Assembly (NCBI RefSeq): GCF_001509405.1
Contig: NZ_CP011502.1
Span: 992,001-1,056,000 of the forward strand
DNA: 64,000 bases
From: Aeromicrobium erythreum
Lineage (GTDB): Bacteria > Actinomycetota > Actinomycetes > Propionibacteriales > Nocardioidaceae
Reading direction: 5' to 3'
Part shown: positions 26,929-36,086 of the stretch, piece by piece
Numbering within the stretch: position 1 is the first letter of the stretch
How the letters are laid out: the number at the start of each line of letters is the position of its first letter
The notes under the pieces: model-generated
Database searches by the model: none
Seen by the model: the letters and a program-made list of their open reading frames with translations, nothing else
Told to the model about the DNA's origin: nothing
Made by a program: the position numbers and the translations under genes

Positions 26929-28317
26929 GTGACGCACGTGGTGATCATCGGAGGCGGACCTGGCGGCTACGAGGCGGCTCTCGTCGCCGCGCGACTCGGG
27001 GCGCAGGTCACCGTGGTCGAGCGCGACGGGCTCGGCGGCTCGACCGTCCTCACCGACTGCGTGCCCAGCAAGACCCTCATCGCGACGTCCGACCTCCTCA
27101 CCGAGGTCGAGTCGTCCGCCGAGCTCGGCGTCGAGGTGCCCCGCGACGTGCGCGCCGACCTCGCGGCGGTGAACGACCGCGTGCTGCGACTCGCGCTGGC
27201 GCAGTCGGCCGACATCGCCGGCCGGCTCGACCGCGAGGGCATCGAGGTCGTCCGCGGCACCGCCCGCCTGCGCTCGGCCCGCGAGGTGGAGGTCGTCGAG
27301 ACGACGTCGGACGAGGACGCGAGCGGCCCGAGCCGCGTCGTCGAGGCCGACGCCGTCATCCTCGCGACGGGCGCGCACCCGCGCGTCAGTCCCGACGCCC
27401 TCCCCGACGGCGAGCGCATCCTCACGTGGGAGCAGGTCTACGCCCTGCGCGAGATCCCTGAGCACATGATCGTCGTCGGCTCCGGCGTCACCGGGGCCGA
27501 GTTCGCCAGCGCCTACAACGGCCTCGACGCCCACGTCACGCTCGTCTCGAGCCGCGACCGCGTGCTCCCGGGGGAGGACGAGGATGCCGCGGAGCTCATC
27601 GAGGACGTCTTCCGCGAGCGCGGCATGACCGTCATGGGCCAGTCGCGCATGGCCTCGGTGCGTCGCGAGGGCGACCAGGTGGTCGTCACGCTCACCGACG
27701 GCCGCGAGGTCGTCGGGTCGCACTGCCTGCTGGCGCTCGGATCCATCCCGAACACCGCCGACCTCGGCCTGGAGGACGTCGGCGTCGCGCTCGACGACGC
27801 CGGCTTCGTGCGCGTCGACCGCGTCTCGCGCACGAGCGTGCCGGGCGTCTACGCGGCCGGTGACTGCACGGGCGTGCTCATGCTGGCCTCCGTCGCGGCG
27901 CAGCAGGGCCGGATCGCCGTCGCCCACCTGCTCGGTGACGCCGTGCACCCGCTCGACCTGCAGAAGGTCTCGAGCAACATCTTCACGTCCCCGGAGATCG
28001 CCACCGTCGGCCTGTCGCAGCGCGCCATCGACGAGGCCGGGCTGCACGTCGACGTCGTCATGCTGCCGCTGGCGACGAACGCCCGCGCCAAGATGCAGGG
28101 AGTGCGGCACGGCTTCGTGAAGCTGTTCTCGCGCCGGGGGATGGGCGTGGTCGTCGGTGGCGTCGTCGTCGGCCCGCGGGCCAGCGAGCTGATCCACGCC
28201 GTGTCGCTCGCGGTGTCCGCCTCGCTGACCGTCGACCAGGTCGCCGACGCGTTCACGGTGTACCCGTCGATGTCGGGGTCGGTGGCCGAGGCTGCACGCA
28301 GCCTGCACCCGCGCTGA
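26929..28317 (+). CDS. lpdA: LpdA-type NAD(P)H:quinone reductase (flavoprotein disulfide reductase family)
   Basis: 462 residues with the two-dinucleotide-binding-domain fold: FAD motif VVIIGGGPGGYEAALVAARL, second Rossmann motif HMIVVGSGVTGAEFASAY, and FAD-binding GVYAAGDCTG. The redox CxxxxC is lost: the first Cys is Thr39 (LGGSTVLTDCVPSKTLIA) and only Cys44 remains. The C-terminal His-Glu pair of true lipoamide dehydrogenases is also absent (YPSMSGSVAEA). This matches mycobacterial LpdA (Rv3303c), a quinone reductase rather than a lipoamide dehydrogenase. GTG start; GAGGAT 6 bases upstream is a weak -10. It is divergent from the heme operon. Confidence 0.92.
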   Translation: MTHVVIIGGGPGGYEAALVAARLGAQVTVVERDGLGGSTVLTDCVPSKTLIATSDLLTEVESSAELGVEVPRDVRADLAAVNDRVLRLALAQSADIAGRLDREGIEVVRGTARLRSAREVEVVETTSDEDASGPSRVVEADAVILATGAHPRVSPDALPDGERILTWEQVYALREIPEHMIVVGSGVTGAEFASAYNGLDAHVTLVSSRDRVLPGEDEDAAELIEDVFRERGMTVMGQSRMASVRREGDQVVVTLTDGREVVGSHCLLALGSIPNTADLGLEDVGVALDDAGFVRVDRVSRTSVPGVYAAGDCTGVLMLASVAAQQGRIAVAHLLGDAVHPLDLQKVSSNIFTSPEIATVGLSQRAIDEAGLHVDVVMLPLATNARAKMQGVRHGFVKLFSRRGMGVVVGGVVVGPRASELIHAVSLAVSASLTVDQVADAFTVYPSMSGSVAEAARSLHPR

Positions 28318-28412
28318 CCTGCGGAAATGACAGGCGTGTAGTTCGCCGACTCCGGTGGATATCGCGCCGGATGTGTGATGCAGTGTCCCAGCAACATCGT
28401 CACATCTGTCCC

Positions 28413-31346
28413 ATGAGTCACAGGATCGGACTTCCCCACATGCGCTTCTGGACCCTGGTCCGGCGAGCCTTCCCGTTCGCCGTCGTCACCGCCGTCGCGG
28501 TGTCCGCCCTCATCGCCACGCCCGACACCGCCCCGACCCAGACGTCGCAGGCGGCGGCTCCGCGACCGGCCACGCTGCACGAGCTCGACGTCCCGGCGAC
28601 GCCGGCCCCCGACGTCCCCGCCGCCTCCGCGGCACCGGCGGTGACGCCGTCGCCCAGCCCCTCCGCGCCCGAGCGCAGCGAGGTCCGCCAACAGGCCGTC
28701 CCGCCGGCGACGACCGCGCCTGAAAAGTCTGCGCCCGGGAAGAACGGGACCGACGAGGTCGCCACCCTGCCGCGCACGACCGTGCGCCCGTTCTCGATGG
28801 TCGGTGTCACCTGGGCACGCGGCGGCGAGGACTTCGACGTGAAGGTCGCGCTGCGCAAGAACGGCACGTGGGGCGCGTTCCAGACGCTCGACATCGACCG
28901 TGACGCCGAGGCCGACGCCGGCCCCGAGGTCGGTCGCGCCGGGACGGACCCGCTGTGGGTCGGGTCCGCCGACGGCGTCGCCGTGCGCGTCACGTCGCCC
29001 AGCGGCCAGCGTCCGGCGGACCTGAAGGTCGCCACCATCGACCCGGGTCGCGGCAGCGACGTCGCCCCGGCCGCCGCGACCGTCGGGCAGCCGAAGATCA
29101 TCTCGCGCTCCTCCTGGGGCGCGAAGGGCCCGACGAAGGGCAACGAGTGCTCCGCGCCGGTCTACGGCGCCTCGACGCTGGGTGCGGTCATCCACCACAC
29201 GGCGGGCAACAACGACTACACCAAGGCCCAGTCGGCCGGCATCGTCCGGGCGACGCAGGCGTACCACACGGGTGCGCGCGGCTGGTGCGACATCGGCTAC
29301 AACTTCCTGGTCGACAAGTACGGCCAGATCTTCGAGGGGCGTCGCGGCGGCATCGCCAAGCAGGTCCGTGCCGCCCACTCCGGCAACGGCCCGGTCAACG
29401 AGCGCACCATCGGCATCTCGATGATGGGCACCTACTCCAAGGTCGCGCCGACCGCCGCCACGAAGAAGGCCGTCGCCGACCTCGTCGCGTGGCGCTTCTC
29501 GCTCGCCAAGCTCAAGGCCACGGGCACCTACACGCTCGGCGGCCTGCGGCTGAACCGCATCGTGGGCCACCGCGACGTCCTGTCGACCGAGTGCCCGGGC
29601 GCCGCCGCGTACGCGTGGGTGACGTCGTCCGGCTCGACCGGTCTGCGCCAGGAGGTGGCCCGACGTCTCGCCGGGTCGTCCGCGACGCCGAGCACCCCGA
29701 CGCCGCCCACGACCACGCCGACGTCGGGCAAGGACATCAAGTCCCTCGCCGCCGCGATCGGCAGCGAGAAGCTCGGCAAGCTCGTCAAGAAGGAGTGGGG
29801 CAACTCGGTCCAGCGTCGGGCGATCTACCAGAACATGGACCTGCTCTGGACGAAGGCCGCCGGTGCGTTCTCGGTGACCAGCGTCGTGCGCCGCGAGTGG
29901 CACCGCACGGGCGAGCAGGGCGGACGCCTCGGCTTCCCGATCAGCAGCCGCAGCAGCACCGGTGACGCCAACGTCAAGTACCAGCGCTTCCAGAAGGGCA
30001 GCGTCTACATCGTCGGCACCGGCTCGGCGACGAAGGCCTACGCCATCTACGGCCCGATCTTCGAGTCCTACAAGACCGTCAAGGGCACCTCGGGCCCGCT
30101 CGGCGCCCCGACCTCGACCGTGCTGCGCGACCGCACCGGCTACCAGCGGGTGACGTTCGCGAAGGGGTACATGGAGTACTCGGAGGGCTCGCGCGCCGTG
30201 AGCACCTGGTACAAGAACGGCTCGAGCCCGGACCAGCTGACCGTGCCGAGCGACCGGTCGGTCGTCATCAACGGTCGCGGCTTCGGCCACGGGATCGGCA
30301 TGAGCCAGTACGGCGCCCAGGGCGCGGCGCGTCAGGGCAAGACGTTCAAGCAGATCCTCGCGTCCTACTACCCGGGCACGTCCCTGGCGCAGCGCAGCGG
30401 CTCGATCCGCGTGCTCGTGGGCGACGCGACGTCGTCGACGGTCACGGTCCGGGCGCGGTCCGGCCTGGTCTTCCGCACGCTCGCCTCCAGCACCGGCACC
30501 ACGCTGCCGACGTCGTCGTCGGGCACGCCGATCACCAACTGGCGCATCCGCGTCAGCACGGCCGACGCGACGAAGTCGGTGCTGGAGTACCGAGCGGGCT
30601 CGCGCTGGCGGGTCTTCCGCGACCGGATCTGGCGCGGCTCCGCCCAGTTCCAGGCGCCGTCGCTCGGACTCGTCCTGCCGAACGGCTCGGTGCGCGAGTA
30701 CCGCACGGCGATCCGGTCGGCGCTGCCGGCGTCGGGCTCGAAGGAGCGCAAGACGGTCAACGTGCTGTCGCTCGACGACTACACGCGCGGGGTCGTGGCC
30801 TCGGAGATGCCGTCGAGCTGGCAGCAGGAGGCCCTGAAGGCGCAGGCCGTCGCCGCGCGGACCTACGCGGTGCGCACGCTCATGCCGTCGCGGTACTACG
30901 ACGTGTGCGACACGACCTCCTGCCAGGTGTTCAAGGGCCTGAGCGGGGAGACCGCCAACACCGACAAGGCCGTCGCGGCGACGCGCGGCTCGATCCTCAC
31001 CTACCAGGGCAAGCCGGCGCTGACGCAGTACTCGTCCTCCTCGGGCGGCGCGTCGGCACCCGGTAGCGCGCCGTACCTGAAGGCCCACCTCGACCCGTTC
31101 GACGGCTGGTCGGGCAACGCGAACCGGTCGTGGCGCGTCGTGGTGAAGGCCTCGACCATCGAGCGGGCGTTCCCGAAGGTCGGCACGCTGCGCAGCCTGA
31201 CGGTCACGCAGCGCGACGGGACGGGCGACTGGAAGGGTCGGGTCGTCTCGATCCGGCTCACAGGCTCGAAGGGCACGCAGACGGTCTCCGGACCCGACCT
31301 GCGCTTCGCGCTCGGCCTGAAGTCGCACTACTTCCGGCTCGGCTGA
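28413..31346 (+). CDS. Large secreted wall protein: PGRP/amidase_2 - LGFP repeats - SpoIID domain
   Basis: About 977 residues. Signal peptide with a basic start and FPFAVVTAVAVSALIA, then a Pro/Ala/Thr-rich stalk. A PGRP-type N-acetylmuramoyl-L-alanine amidase domain follows (about 226-402: IISRSSWGAKGP, VIHHTAGNN with zinc His, YNFLVDKYGQIFEGR, VGHRDVLSTECPG with the last zinc ligands). Two or more LGFP-type repeats span about 505-592 (LGFPISSRSS, GPLGAPTSTVLRDRTG YQRVTF). A SpoIID/LytB-type domain spans about 616-972 (GRGFGHGIGMSQYGAQGA, LDDYTRGVVASEMPSSW, LKAQAVAARTYA). SpoIID cleaves stem-less glycan strands in sporulating firmicutes; here the fusion would pair amidase with glycan cleavage (inference). 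The start could also be the ATG at 28440; neither has a clear Shine-Dalgarno sequence. Confidence 0.9.
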   Translation: MSHRIGLPHMRFWTLVRRAFPFAVVTAVAVSALIATPDTAPTQTSQAAAPRPATLHELDVPATPAPDVPAASAAPAVTPSPSPSAPERSEVRQQAVPPATTAPEKSAPGKNGTDEVATLPRTTVRPFSMVGVTWARGGEDFDVKVALRKNGTWGAFQTLDIDRDAEADAGPEVGRAGTDPLWVGSADGVAVRVTSPSGQRPADLKVATIDPGRGSDVAPAAATVGQPKIISRSSWGAKGPTKGNECSAPVYGASTLGAVIHHTAGNNDYTKAQSAGIVRATQAYHTGARGWCDIGYNFLVDKYGQIFEGRRGGIAKQVRAAHSGNGPVNERTIGISMMGTYSKVAPTAATKKAVADLVAWRFSLAKLKATGTYTLGGLRLNRIVGHRDVLSTECPGAAAYAWVTSSGSTGLRQEVARRLAGSSATPSTPTPPTTTPTSGKDIKSLAAAIGSEKLGKLVKKEWGNSVQRRAIYQNMDLLWTKAAGAFSVTSVVRREWHRTGEQGGRLGFPISSRSSTGDANVKYQRFQKGSVYIVGTGSATKAYAIYGPIFESYKTVKGTSGPLGAPTSTVLRDRTGYQRVTFAKGYMEYSEGSRAVSTWYKNGSSPDQLTVPSDRSVVINGRGFGHGIGMSQYGAQGAARQGKTFKQILASYYPGTSLAQRSGSIRVLVGDATSSTVTVRARSGLVFRTLASSTGTTLPTSSSGTPITNWRIRVSTADATKSVLEYRAGSRWRVFRDRIWRGSAQFQAPSLGLVLPNGSVREYRTAIRSALPASGSKERKTVNVLSLDDYTRGVVASEMPSSWQQEALKAQAVAARTYAVRTLMPSRYYDVCDTTSCQVFKGLSGETANTDKAVAATRGSILTYQGKPALTQYSSSSGGASAPGSAPYLKAHLDPFDGWSGNANRSWRVVVKASTIERAFPKVGTLRSLTVTQRDGTGDWKGRVVSIRLTGSKGTQTVSGPDLRFALGLKSHYFRLG

Positions 31347-31435
31347 GCCCGGCTGCCCCGCCGTCGTCGCTCGCAGGTGACGACGGCGGGACACCGGCTC
31401 CGAGGCGTCGGAGCGGGTCGGCGATACTGCTCGAC

Positions 31436-31822
31436 ATGCTGTCGATCCTCCGGTCCCTCGGCTTCGCGGCGCTGGCGAACGTCGCGTCGCTCGGTCTCGC
31501 CGCGGCCCTGCTCGACGGGTTCTCCGTCCGGCTCGGTGGGCTGCTCGTGGCGGTGCTCGTGTTCACGGTCCTGGCCGTGGCGCTGCGTCGGGCGACCGCG
31601 ACCCTCGCGCCGCGGCTCGCGCGCCCGTCGGCGGTGCTCGGCGGCCTGGTGCTCACGGCGGTGGCCCTGGTGCTCACCGACGCGCTCGTGCCCGGCGACG
31701 GCTTCGACCTGCACGGCCCGGTGGCCTGGGTCGTGACGGTGCTGCTGGTGTGGGCCGCCGGCGTGGCGTACGGCGAGGTGGACACCCAGGCGCCGGCCGA
31801 GGTCCCGCCCGTCGCCTCCTGA
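31436..31822 (+). CDS. Small four-helix membrane protein (holin superfamily IV / Phage_holin_4_2 type)
   Basis: 128 residues with four hydrophobic segments (FAALANVASLGLAAALL, LLVAVLVFTVLAVAL, VLGGLVLTAVALVLTDALV, VAWVVTVLLVWAAGVAYG) and a short polar tail. The pattern resembles the chromosomal actinobacterial 4-TM holin-like family, in which the name is historical and no phage is involved. GATACT lies 7 bases before the ATG, indicating a leaderless mRNA. Function unknown. Confidence 0.75.
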   Translation: MLSILRSLGFAALANVASLGLAAALLDGFSVRLGGLLVAVLVFTVLAVALRRATATLAPRLARPSAVLGGLVLTAVALVLTDALVPGDGFDLHGPVAWVVTVLLVWAAGVAYGEVDTQAPAEVPPVAS

Positions 31823-31869
31823 CGGCCGGCAGGACTACTCCGGCGCGAGTGCGCGGCGGAATGACACAG

Positions 31870-31905
31870 CGCCGGTGACCCGCCCGTAGGGGCAGGCCAC
31901 CGGCG
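31870..31905. terminator. Bidirectional terminator
   Basis: GCCGGTG (31871-31877) pairs with CACCGGC (31898-31904), with an inner GCCC/GGGC segment, between two convergent genes. Confidence 0.65.
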
Positions 31906-31923
31906 CCGGGTGGTGGTGCGGTG

Positions 31924-33720
31924 CTACTCGGTGGCGGGTGCGTCGGCGATGGTGGCGACGACCTCGCCGGCGCCGATGGTGGCGCCGATCTCGGCGGACA
32001 GGCCGGTGACGGTGCCGGCCTTGTGCGCGGTGATGGGCTGCTCCATCTTCATGGCCTCGATGACGAGGATGGTGTCGCCGGCGGCGACCTCCTGGCCCTC
32101 CTCGACGGAGACCTTGACGACCGTGCCCTGCATGGGCGAGGTGAGCGAGTCGCCGGAGACGGCGGCACCGGCGGACTTGCCGCCCGCGCGCTTCGGCTTC
32201 TTGGCGCCGCCCGCCGCACCGGAGGCGGCGACGGCACCGAGGCCGCCAGGGAGGACGACCTCGACGCGCTTGCCGGCGACCTCGACGACGACGCGCTCGC
32301 GCTCGCCGGGCTCGGCGGTCTCGGACGGGCCGCTGTAGGGCTCGAGCTGGTTGTCGTAGTCGGTCTCGATCCACGTGGTGTACACGTCGAAGGAGCCGGG
32401 GGTGCCGTCGGGCTGGGTGGCGTTGTAGGCCGGGTTGTCGAGCACGTCGCGGTGGAAGGGGATGACGGTCGGCATGCCCTCGACGACGAACTCATCGAGC
32501 GCGCGGCGCGAGCGCTCGATCGCCTGCTCGCGGGTGCGGCCGGTGACGATGAGCTTGGCGACGAGCGAGTCGAAGGCGCCGGGGACGGTCTGGCCCTCCT
32601 CGTAGCCGCCGTCGAGGCGGACGCCGGGGCCCGACGGGGGAGCCCACTTCGTGAGGGTGCCGGGAGCGGGCAGGAACCCGCGGCCGCCGTCCTCGGCGTT
32701 GATGCGGAACTCGATGGAGTGCCCGATGATCTCGGGGTCGCCGTAGCCGAGCTCCTCGCCGGCGGCGACGCGGAACATCTCGCGGACGAGGTCGATGCCG
32801 GTGACCTCCTCGGAGACGCAGTGCTCGACCTGGAGACGGGTGTTGACCTCGAGGAAGCTGATGGTGCCGTCGCGGGCGACGAGGAACTCGCAGGTGCCGG
32901 CGCCGTAGTAGCCGGCCTCCTTCAGGATGGCCTTCGAGGAGTCGTAGAGGCGCTTCAGCTGGTCGTCGGACAGGAACGGCGCGGGCGCCTCCTCGACGAG
33001 CTTCTGGTGGCGGCGCTGCAGCGAGCAGTCGCGCGTGGAGACCACGACGACGTTGCCGTGCTGGTCGGCGATGCACTGGGTCTCGACGTGGCGCGGCTTG
33101 TCGAGGAACTTCTCGACGAGACACTCGCCGCGGCCGAAGGCGGCGACCGCCTCGCGGGTGGCCGACTCGAAGAGCTCGGGGATCTCCTCGATCGTGCGGG
33201 CGACCTTGAGGCCGCGTCCGCCGCCGCCGAAGACGGCCTTGATCGCGACGGGCAGGCCGTGCTCCTCGGCGAAGGCGATGATCTCGTCGGCGTCCTTCGC
33301 GGGCTCCTTGGTGCCGGGCGCGAGCGGTGCGTTGGCGCGCTCGGCGATCTGCTTGGCCTTGGCCTTGTCGCCGAGGGCGTCGATGGCCGAGGGCGGCGGG
33401 CCGATCCAGACGAGGTCGGCGTCGATGACGGCCTGGGCGAAGTCGGCGTTCTCGGCGAGGAAGCCGTAGCCGGGGTGGACGCTGTCGGCGCCGGAGCGCT
33501 TCGCGACGGCGATGATCTTCTCGATCGAGAGGTAGGAGTCGCCCGGGGTCGCGCCCTCGAGCGAGTAGGCCTCGTCGGCCATGCGCACGTAGATCGCGTC
33601 GCGGTCGGGCTCGGCGTAGACGGCGACGCTGCCGATGCCGGCGTCCTTGCAGGCTCGGATGACGCGGACCGCGATCTCGCCACGGTTGGCGATCAGGACC
33701 TTCTGCAGGGGCTTGCTCAC
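31924..33720 (-). CDS. accA3: Acyl-CoA (acetyl/propionyl) carboxylase alpha chain, biotin carboxylase + BCCP
   Basis: 598 residues. The biotin carboxylase domain (about 3-450) shows [47 protein letters not shown] (ATP grasp glycine loop), [19 protein letters not shown] and [17 protein letters not shown] Gly/Lys-rich linker leads to the biotinyl domain with the acceptor Lys in IEAMKMEQ. It carboxylates biotin for malonyl- or methylmalonyl-CoA synthesis together with AccD/AccE, encoded at 36745-38606. The GTG at 33720 has GAGGAGAG upstream and gives the family start [15 protein letters not shown]; the frame is open further upstream but without homology. Divergent from the acyl-CoA dehydrogenase at 33881. 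Confidence 0.95.
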   Translation of the reverse strand: MSKPLQKVLIANRGEIAVRVIRACKDAGIGSVAVYAEPDRDAIYVRMADEAYSLEGATPGDSYLSIEKIIAVAKRSGADSVHPGYGFLAENADFAQAVIDADLVWIGPPPSAIDALGDKAKAKQIAERANAPLAPGTKEPAKDADEIIAFAEEHGLPVAIKAVFGGGGRGLKVARTIEEIPELFESATREAVAAFGRGECLVEKFLDKPRHVETQCIADQHGNVVVVSTRDCSLQRRHQKLVEEAPAPFLSDDQLKRLYDSSKAILKEAGYYGAGTCEFLVARDGTISFLEVNTRLQVEHCVSEEVTGIDLVREMFRVAAGEELGYGDPEIIGHSIEFRINAEDGGRGFLPAPGTLTKWAPPSGPGVRLDGGYEEGQTVPGAFDSLVAKLIVTGRTREQAIERSRRALDEFVVEGMPTVIPFHRDVLDNPAYNATQPDGTPGSFDVYTTWIETDYDNQLEPYSGPSETAEPGERERVVVEVAGKRVEVVLPGGLGAVAASGAAGGAKKPKRAGGKSAGAAVSGDSLTSPMQGTVVKVSVEEGQEVAAGDTILVIEAMKMEQPITAHKAGTVTGLSAEIGATIGAGEVVATIADAPATE

Positions 33721-33842
33721 GAACACTCTCCTCGGGATGGACAGGCTGGGCGGGGGGCCGCACCGCGTGCTGAGTCTAGGGGGAGTGGGCGGTCGTGGCC
33801 GGATGAGGTACGTCACGCCGGTCGCGCGTCCCCTCTCGTACA

Positions 33843-33860
33843 GGTTAACGACCGTTAACC
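33843..33860. promoter_or_regulatory. Perfect 18-base palindromic operator (TetR-like)
   Basis: GGTTAACGACCGTTAACC is a perfect inverted repeat with a 2-base centre. It covers the -35 region of the leaderless promoter of the acyl-CoA dehydrogenase (TAGGCT at 33869-33874, ATG at 33881) and lies 123 bases from the divergent carboxylase gene. The size and position fit a TetR-family repressor of fatty acid or branched-chain acyl-CoA catabolism. The regulator gene is not in the window. Confidence 0.7.
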
Positions 33861-33880
33861 CGCGGTGCTAGGCTCGCGCC

Positions 33881-35059
33881 ATGGTCGCTGCATCGATGAC
33901 AGGTCTCTCCCGCGAGCACGAGGACTTCCGCCGCACCGTCCGGGAGTTCGCGGAGGCCGAGATCGCGCCCCACGTGGCGCAGTGGGACCGCGACCACCAC
34001 TTCCCGGTCGACGTCGTGCGCGCGATGGGCGACCTCGGGCTGTTCGGCCTCACGGCCCCGGAGGCCGTCGGCGGCGCCGACGGCGACTTCACGAGCCTGT
34101 GCGTCGCGATCGAGGAGCTGGGTCGGGTCGACCAGTCCCTGGGCATCACGCTGCAGGCGGGGGTCGGTCTCGGCATCAACCCGATCGTCGCCTACGGCAC
34201 GCCCGAGCAGCAGGAGCGCTGGCTGCCCGACCTGGTGGCCGGGCGCACGCTCGCCGGCTTCGGGCTCACCGAGCCCGGCGCGGGCTCCGACGCCGGCGCC
34301 ACCCGCACGCGGGCCGTGCTCGACGGCGACACGTGGGTGGTCGACGGCGCGAAGCAGTTCATCACCAACTCCGGCAACGAGCTGACGTCCGTCGTCACGG
34401 TCACCGCACGTACGGGGGAGCGTCCCGACGGACGGCCCGAGATCTCGGCGATCATGCTCCCGGCCGGGACGCCGGGCTTCGTCGCCGAGCCGGCCTACGA
34501 CAAGCTCGGCTGGCACATCTCCGACACCCACCCGCTGACGTTCACCGGGGCCCGCGTGCCGGCCGACCACCTGCTGGGGGAGCGCGGACGCGGCTACGCG
34601 CAGTTCCTGGCCACCCTCGACGACGGACGCATCGCGATCTCCGCGCTGTCGGTCGGCTGCCTGCAGGCCTGCCTCGACCTGTGCGTGCAGTACGCGGGCG
34701 AGCGCCAGACGTTCGGCGTCCCGATCGGGGCGAAGCAGGGCGTCGCGTTCCAGGTGGCCGACCTCGCCGTGCTGCTGGAGGGGGCGCGCGCCCTCACCTA
34801 CCGGGCGGCCGGCCTCAAGGACGCCGGGGCGCCGTACGCGGTGGTCAAGCAGGCCGCCTCCGTGGCGAAGCTGTACTCGACGGAGGCGGCGGTCACCGGC
34901 ACCCGGATCGCCACGCAGGTCTTCGGCGGGTACGGGTTCATGGAGGAGTACCCGGTGGCGCGCTTCTACCGCGACGCCAAGATCCTGGAGATCGGCGAGG
35001 GCACGAGCGAGGTGCAGCGCATGCTCATCGCGCGCGGTCTGGGCCTGCCCGTCGAGTGA
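33881..35059 (+). CDS. Acyl-CoA dehydrogenase
   Basis: 392 residues. Flavin-dependent alpha,beta-dehydrogenation of an acyl-CoA thioester. Family signatures: FGLTEPGAGSDAGATRTRA, WVVDGAKQFITNSG, the QTFGVPIGAKQGVAFQVADL helix, and C-terminal FGGYGFMEEYPVARFYRDAKILEIGEGTSE with the Glu of EGTSE near the position of the catalytic base. The substrate chain length cannot be told. The ATG lies 6 bases after TAGGCT, and a palindromic operator overlaps the promoter. Divergent pairing with the carboxylase alpha chain suggests leucine, isoleucine or short-chain acyl-CoA metabolism (inference). Confidence 0.94.
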   Translation: MVAASMTGLSREHEDFRRTVREFAEAEIAPHVAQWDRDHHFPVDVVRAMGDLGLFGLTAPEAVGGADGDFTSLCVAIEELGRVDQSLGITLQAGVGLGINPIVAYGTPEQQERWLPDLVAGRTLAGFGLTEPGAGSDAGATRTRAVLDGDTWVVDGAKQFITNSGNELTSVVTVTARTGERPDGRPEISAIMLPAGTPGFVAEPAYDKLGWHISDTHPLTFTGARVPADHLLGERGRGYAQFLATLDDGRIAISALSVGCLQACLDLCVQYAGERQTFGVPIGAKQGVAFQVADLAVLLEGARALTYRAAGLKDAGAPYAVVKQAASVAKLYSTEAAVTGTRIATQVFGGYGFMEEYPVARFYRDAKILEIGEGTSEVQRMLIARGLGLPVE

Positions 35060-35077
35060 CGGCGGGCCGCGGCGGCG

Positions 35078-35290
35078 TCAGAGGGTGACGAGCGCGCGGC
35101 ACGGCAGCGGCACGTGCCGCACCTGGTCGCCGAAGTCGACCTGCGCCGAGCGGGTGCCCTGCAGGCTGACGATGCGGCCCAGGCCCCAGCTGTCGTGGCT
35201 GACGCGCGCGTCGACCTCGTAGACCTCGTCCGGCACCTCGACGGGACGCTCGAAGGGGCTGGACGCGTGGTGGCGGCGCGAGGTGGGCAT
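35078..35290 (-). CDS. Small conserved hypothetical protein (70 aa)
   Basis: 70 residues, MPTSRRHHASSPFERPVEVP start. The C-terminal two thirds (VYEVDARVSHDSWGLGRIVS, then RSAQVDFGDQVRHVPLPC) read like a small SH3/Tudor-like beta barrel similar to the CarD/UvrD-tail type modules that follow the pattern V-H-xx-G-G-V. I recall similar short proteins beside maf or acc genes in other actinobacteria, but no function is known to me. No Shine-Dalgarno sequence is visible. It is 52 bases downstream of maf on the same strand. Confidence 0.65.
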   Translation of the reverse strand: MPTSRRHHASSPFERPVEVPDEVYEVDARVSHDSWGLGRIVSLQGTRSAQVDFGDQVRHVPLPCRALVTL

Positions 35291-35342
35291 CACCCATGGT
35301 CCCACGTACGCGCCTCGTCGAGGGCCGGATCGCGCCACCTGG

Positions 35343-35942
35343 TCAGGCCGCGGGACGGTTCCAGAGGTCGGTCCAGACGACGTCGAGGTCGGCGACGAGG
35401 TCGCGCAGCAGCGGCAGGCTGATCCCGACGACGCAGTGGTGGTCGCCCTCGATACCGCGGATGAAGGCCCCGCCGAGGCCGTCGATGGTGAAGGCCCCGG
35501 CGACGTGGAGGGGCTCCCCGGTGGCCACGTAGGCGTCGATCTCGGCGTCGCTGACGTCGGCGAAGTGCACGACGGTCGACGCGCTGTCGACGACCTCGCG
35601 CCCGCCGCGGCGCACGCAGTGCCCGGTGTGCAGCACGCCCGAGCGTCCGCGCAGGCGCCGCCAGCGGGCCCGCGCGGTGTCGGCGTCGCCCGGCTTGCCC
35701 AGGATCTCGCCCTCGAAGGCCAGCACGGAGTCGCAGCCCACGACGAGCGCGTCGGGGTCGTCGACGCCGGACGCGACCGCACGGCACTTCAGCTGGGCGA
35801 GCGCGGCCGCGAGGTTGGCGGCGTCGTGGGTGGTCACCTGCGACTCGTCGACCCCGGAGACCACCACCTCCGGCTCGATGCCCGCCGCCCGCAGCGTCGC
35901 GAGCCGGGCGGGGGACTGGGAGGCCAGGACCATGCGCACCAT
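35343..35942 (-). CDS. maf: Maf-family nucleoside triphosphate pyrophosphatase
   Basis: 199 residues. Maf enzymes hydrolyse dTTP/UTP or modified nucleotides to the monophosphate. Motifs: MVLASQSPARLATLRAAG (family S-x-S-P-R-R, here S-Q-S-P-A-R), VVSGVDES, VVGCDSVLAFEGEILGKPGD (catalytic Asp), and HTGHCVRRGG. The ATG at 35942 or the second at 35933 could both serve. maf next to acyl-CoA carboxylase genes matches the mycobacterial order (Rv3282 by Rv3280-3281). Confidence 0.93.
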   Translation of the reverse strand: MVRMVLASQSPARLATLRAAGIEPEVVVSGVDESQVTTHDAANLAAALAQLKCRAVASGVDDPDALVVGCDSVLAFEGEILGKPGDADTARARWRRLRGRSGVLHTGHCVRRGGREVVDSASTVVHFADVSDAEIDAYVATGEPLHVAGAFTIDGLGGAFIRGIEGDHHCVVGISLPLLRDLVADLDVVWTDLWNRPAA

Positions 35943-35975
35943 GCGCCCATCGTGGCAGGCCCGACGCCCGCCCCC

Positions 35976-36068
35976 CATCGGTGGATGCGCAACATCAGCG
36001 CCGCGACGGGGCGGCATCGGTGGCTGGGGGACGTCTGCAGCCCCCCTGTGGTTGCCGGTCCACCGATG
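35976..36068. repeat. Palindromic element related to the purK-purE hairpin
   Basis: CATCGGTGGA (35976-35985) with TCCACCGATG (36059-36068), and GCAAC (35989-35993) with GTTGC (36051-36055), form nested inverted repeats in the maf upstream gap. The same arms (TCGGTGGAT and GCAAC with their complements) build the hairpin at 42485-42540, so this is a dispersed element. Confidence 0.65.
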
Positions 36069-36086
36069 ACGGTGAGGGGGCGCCGG

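Noticed and set aside
31436..31822. Phage holin as a sign of a prophage
   Set aside because: No other phage genes nearby; this four-helix family is a common chromosomal actinobacterial protein.
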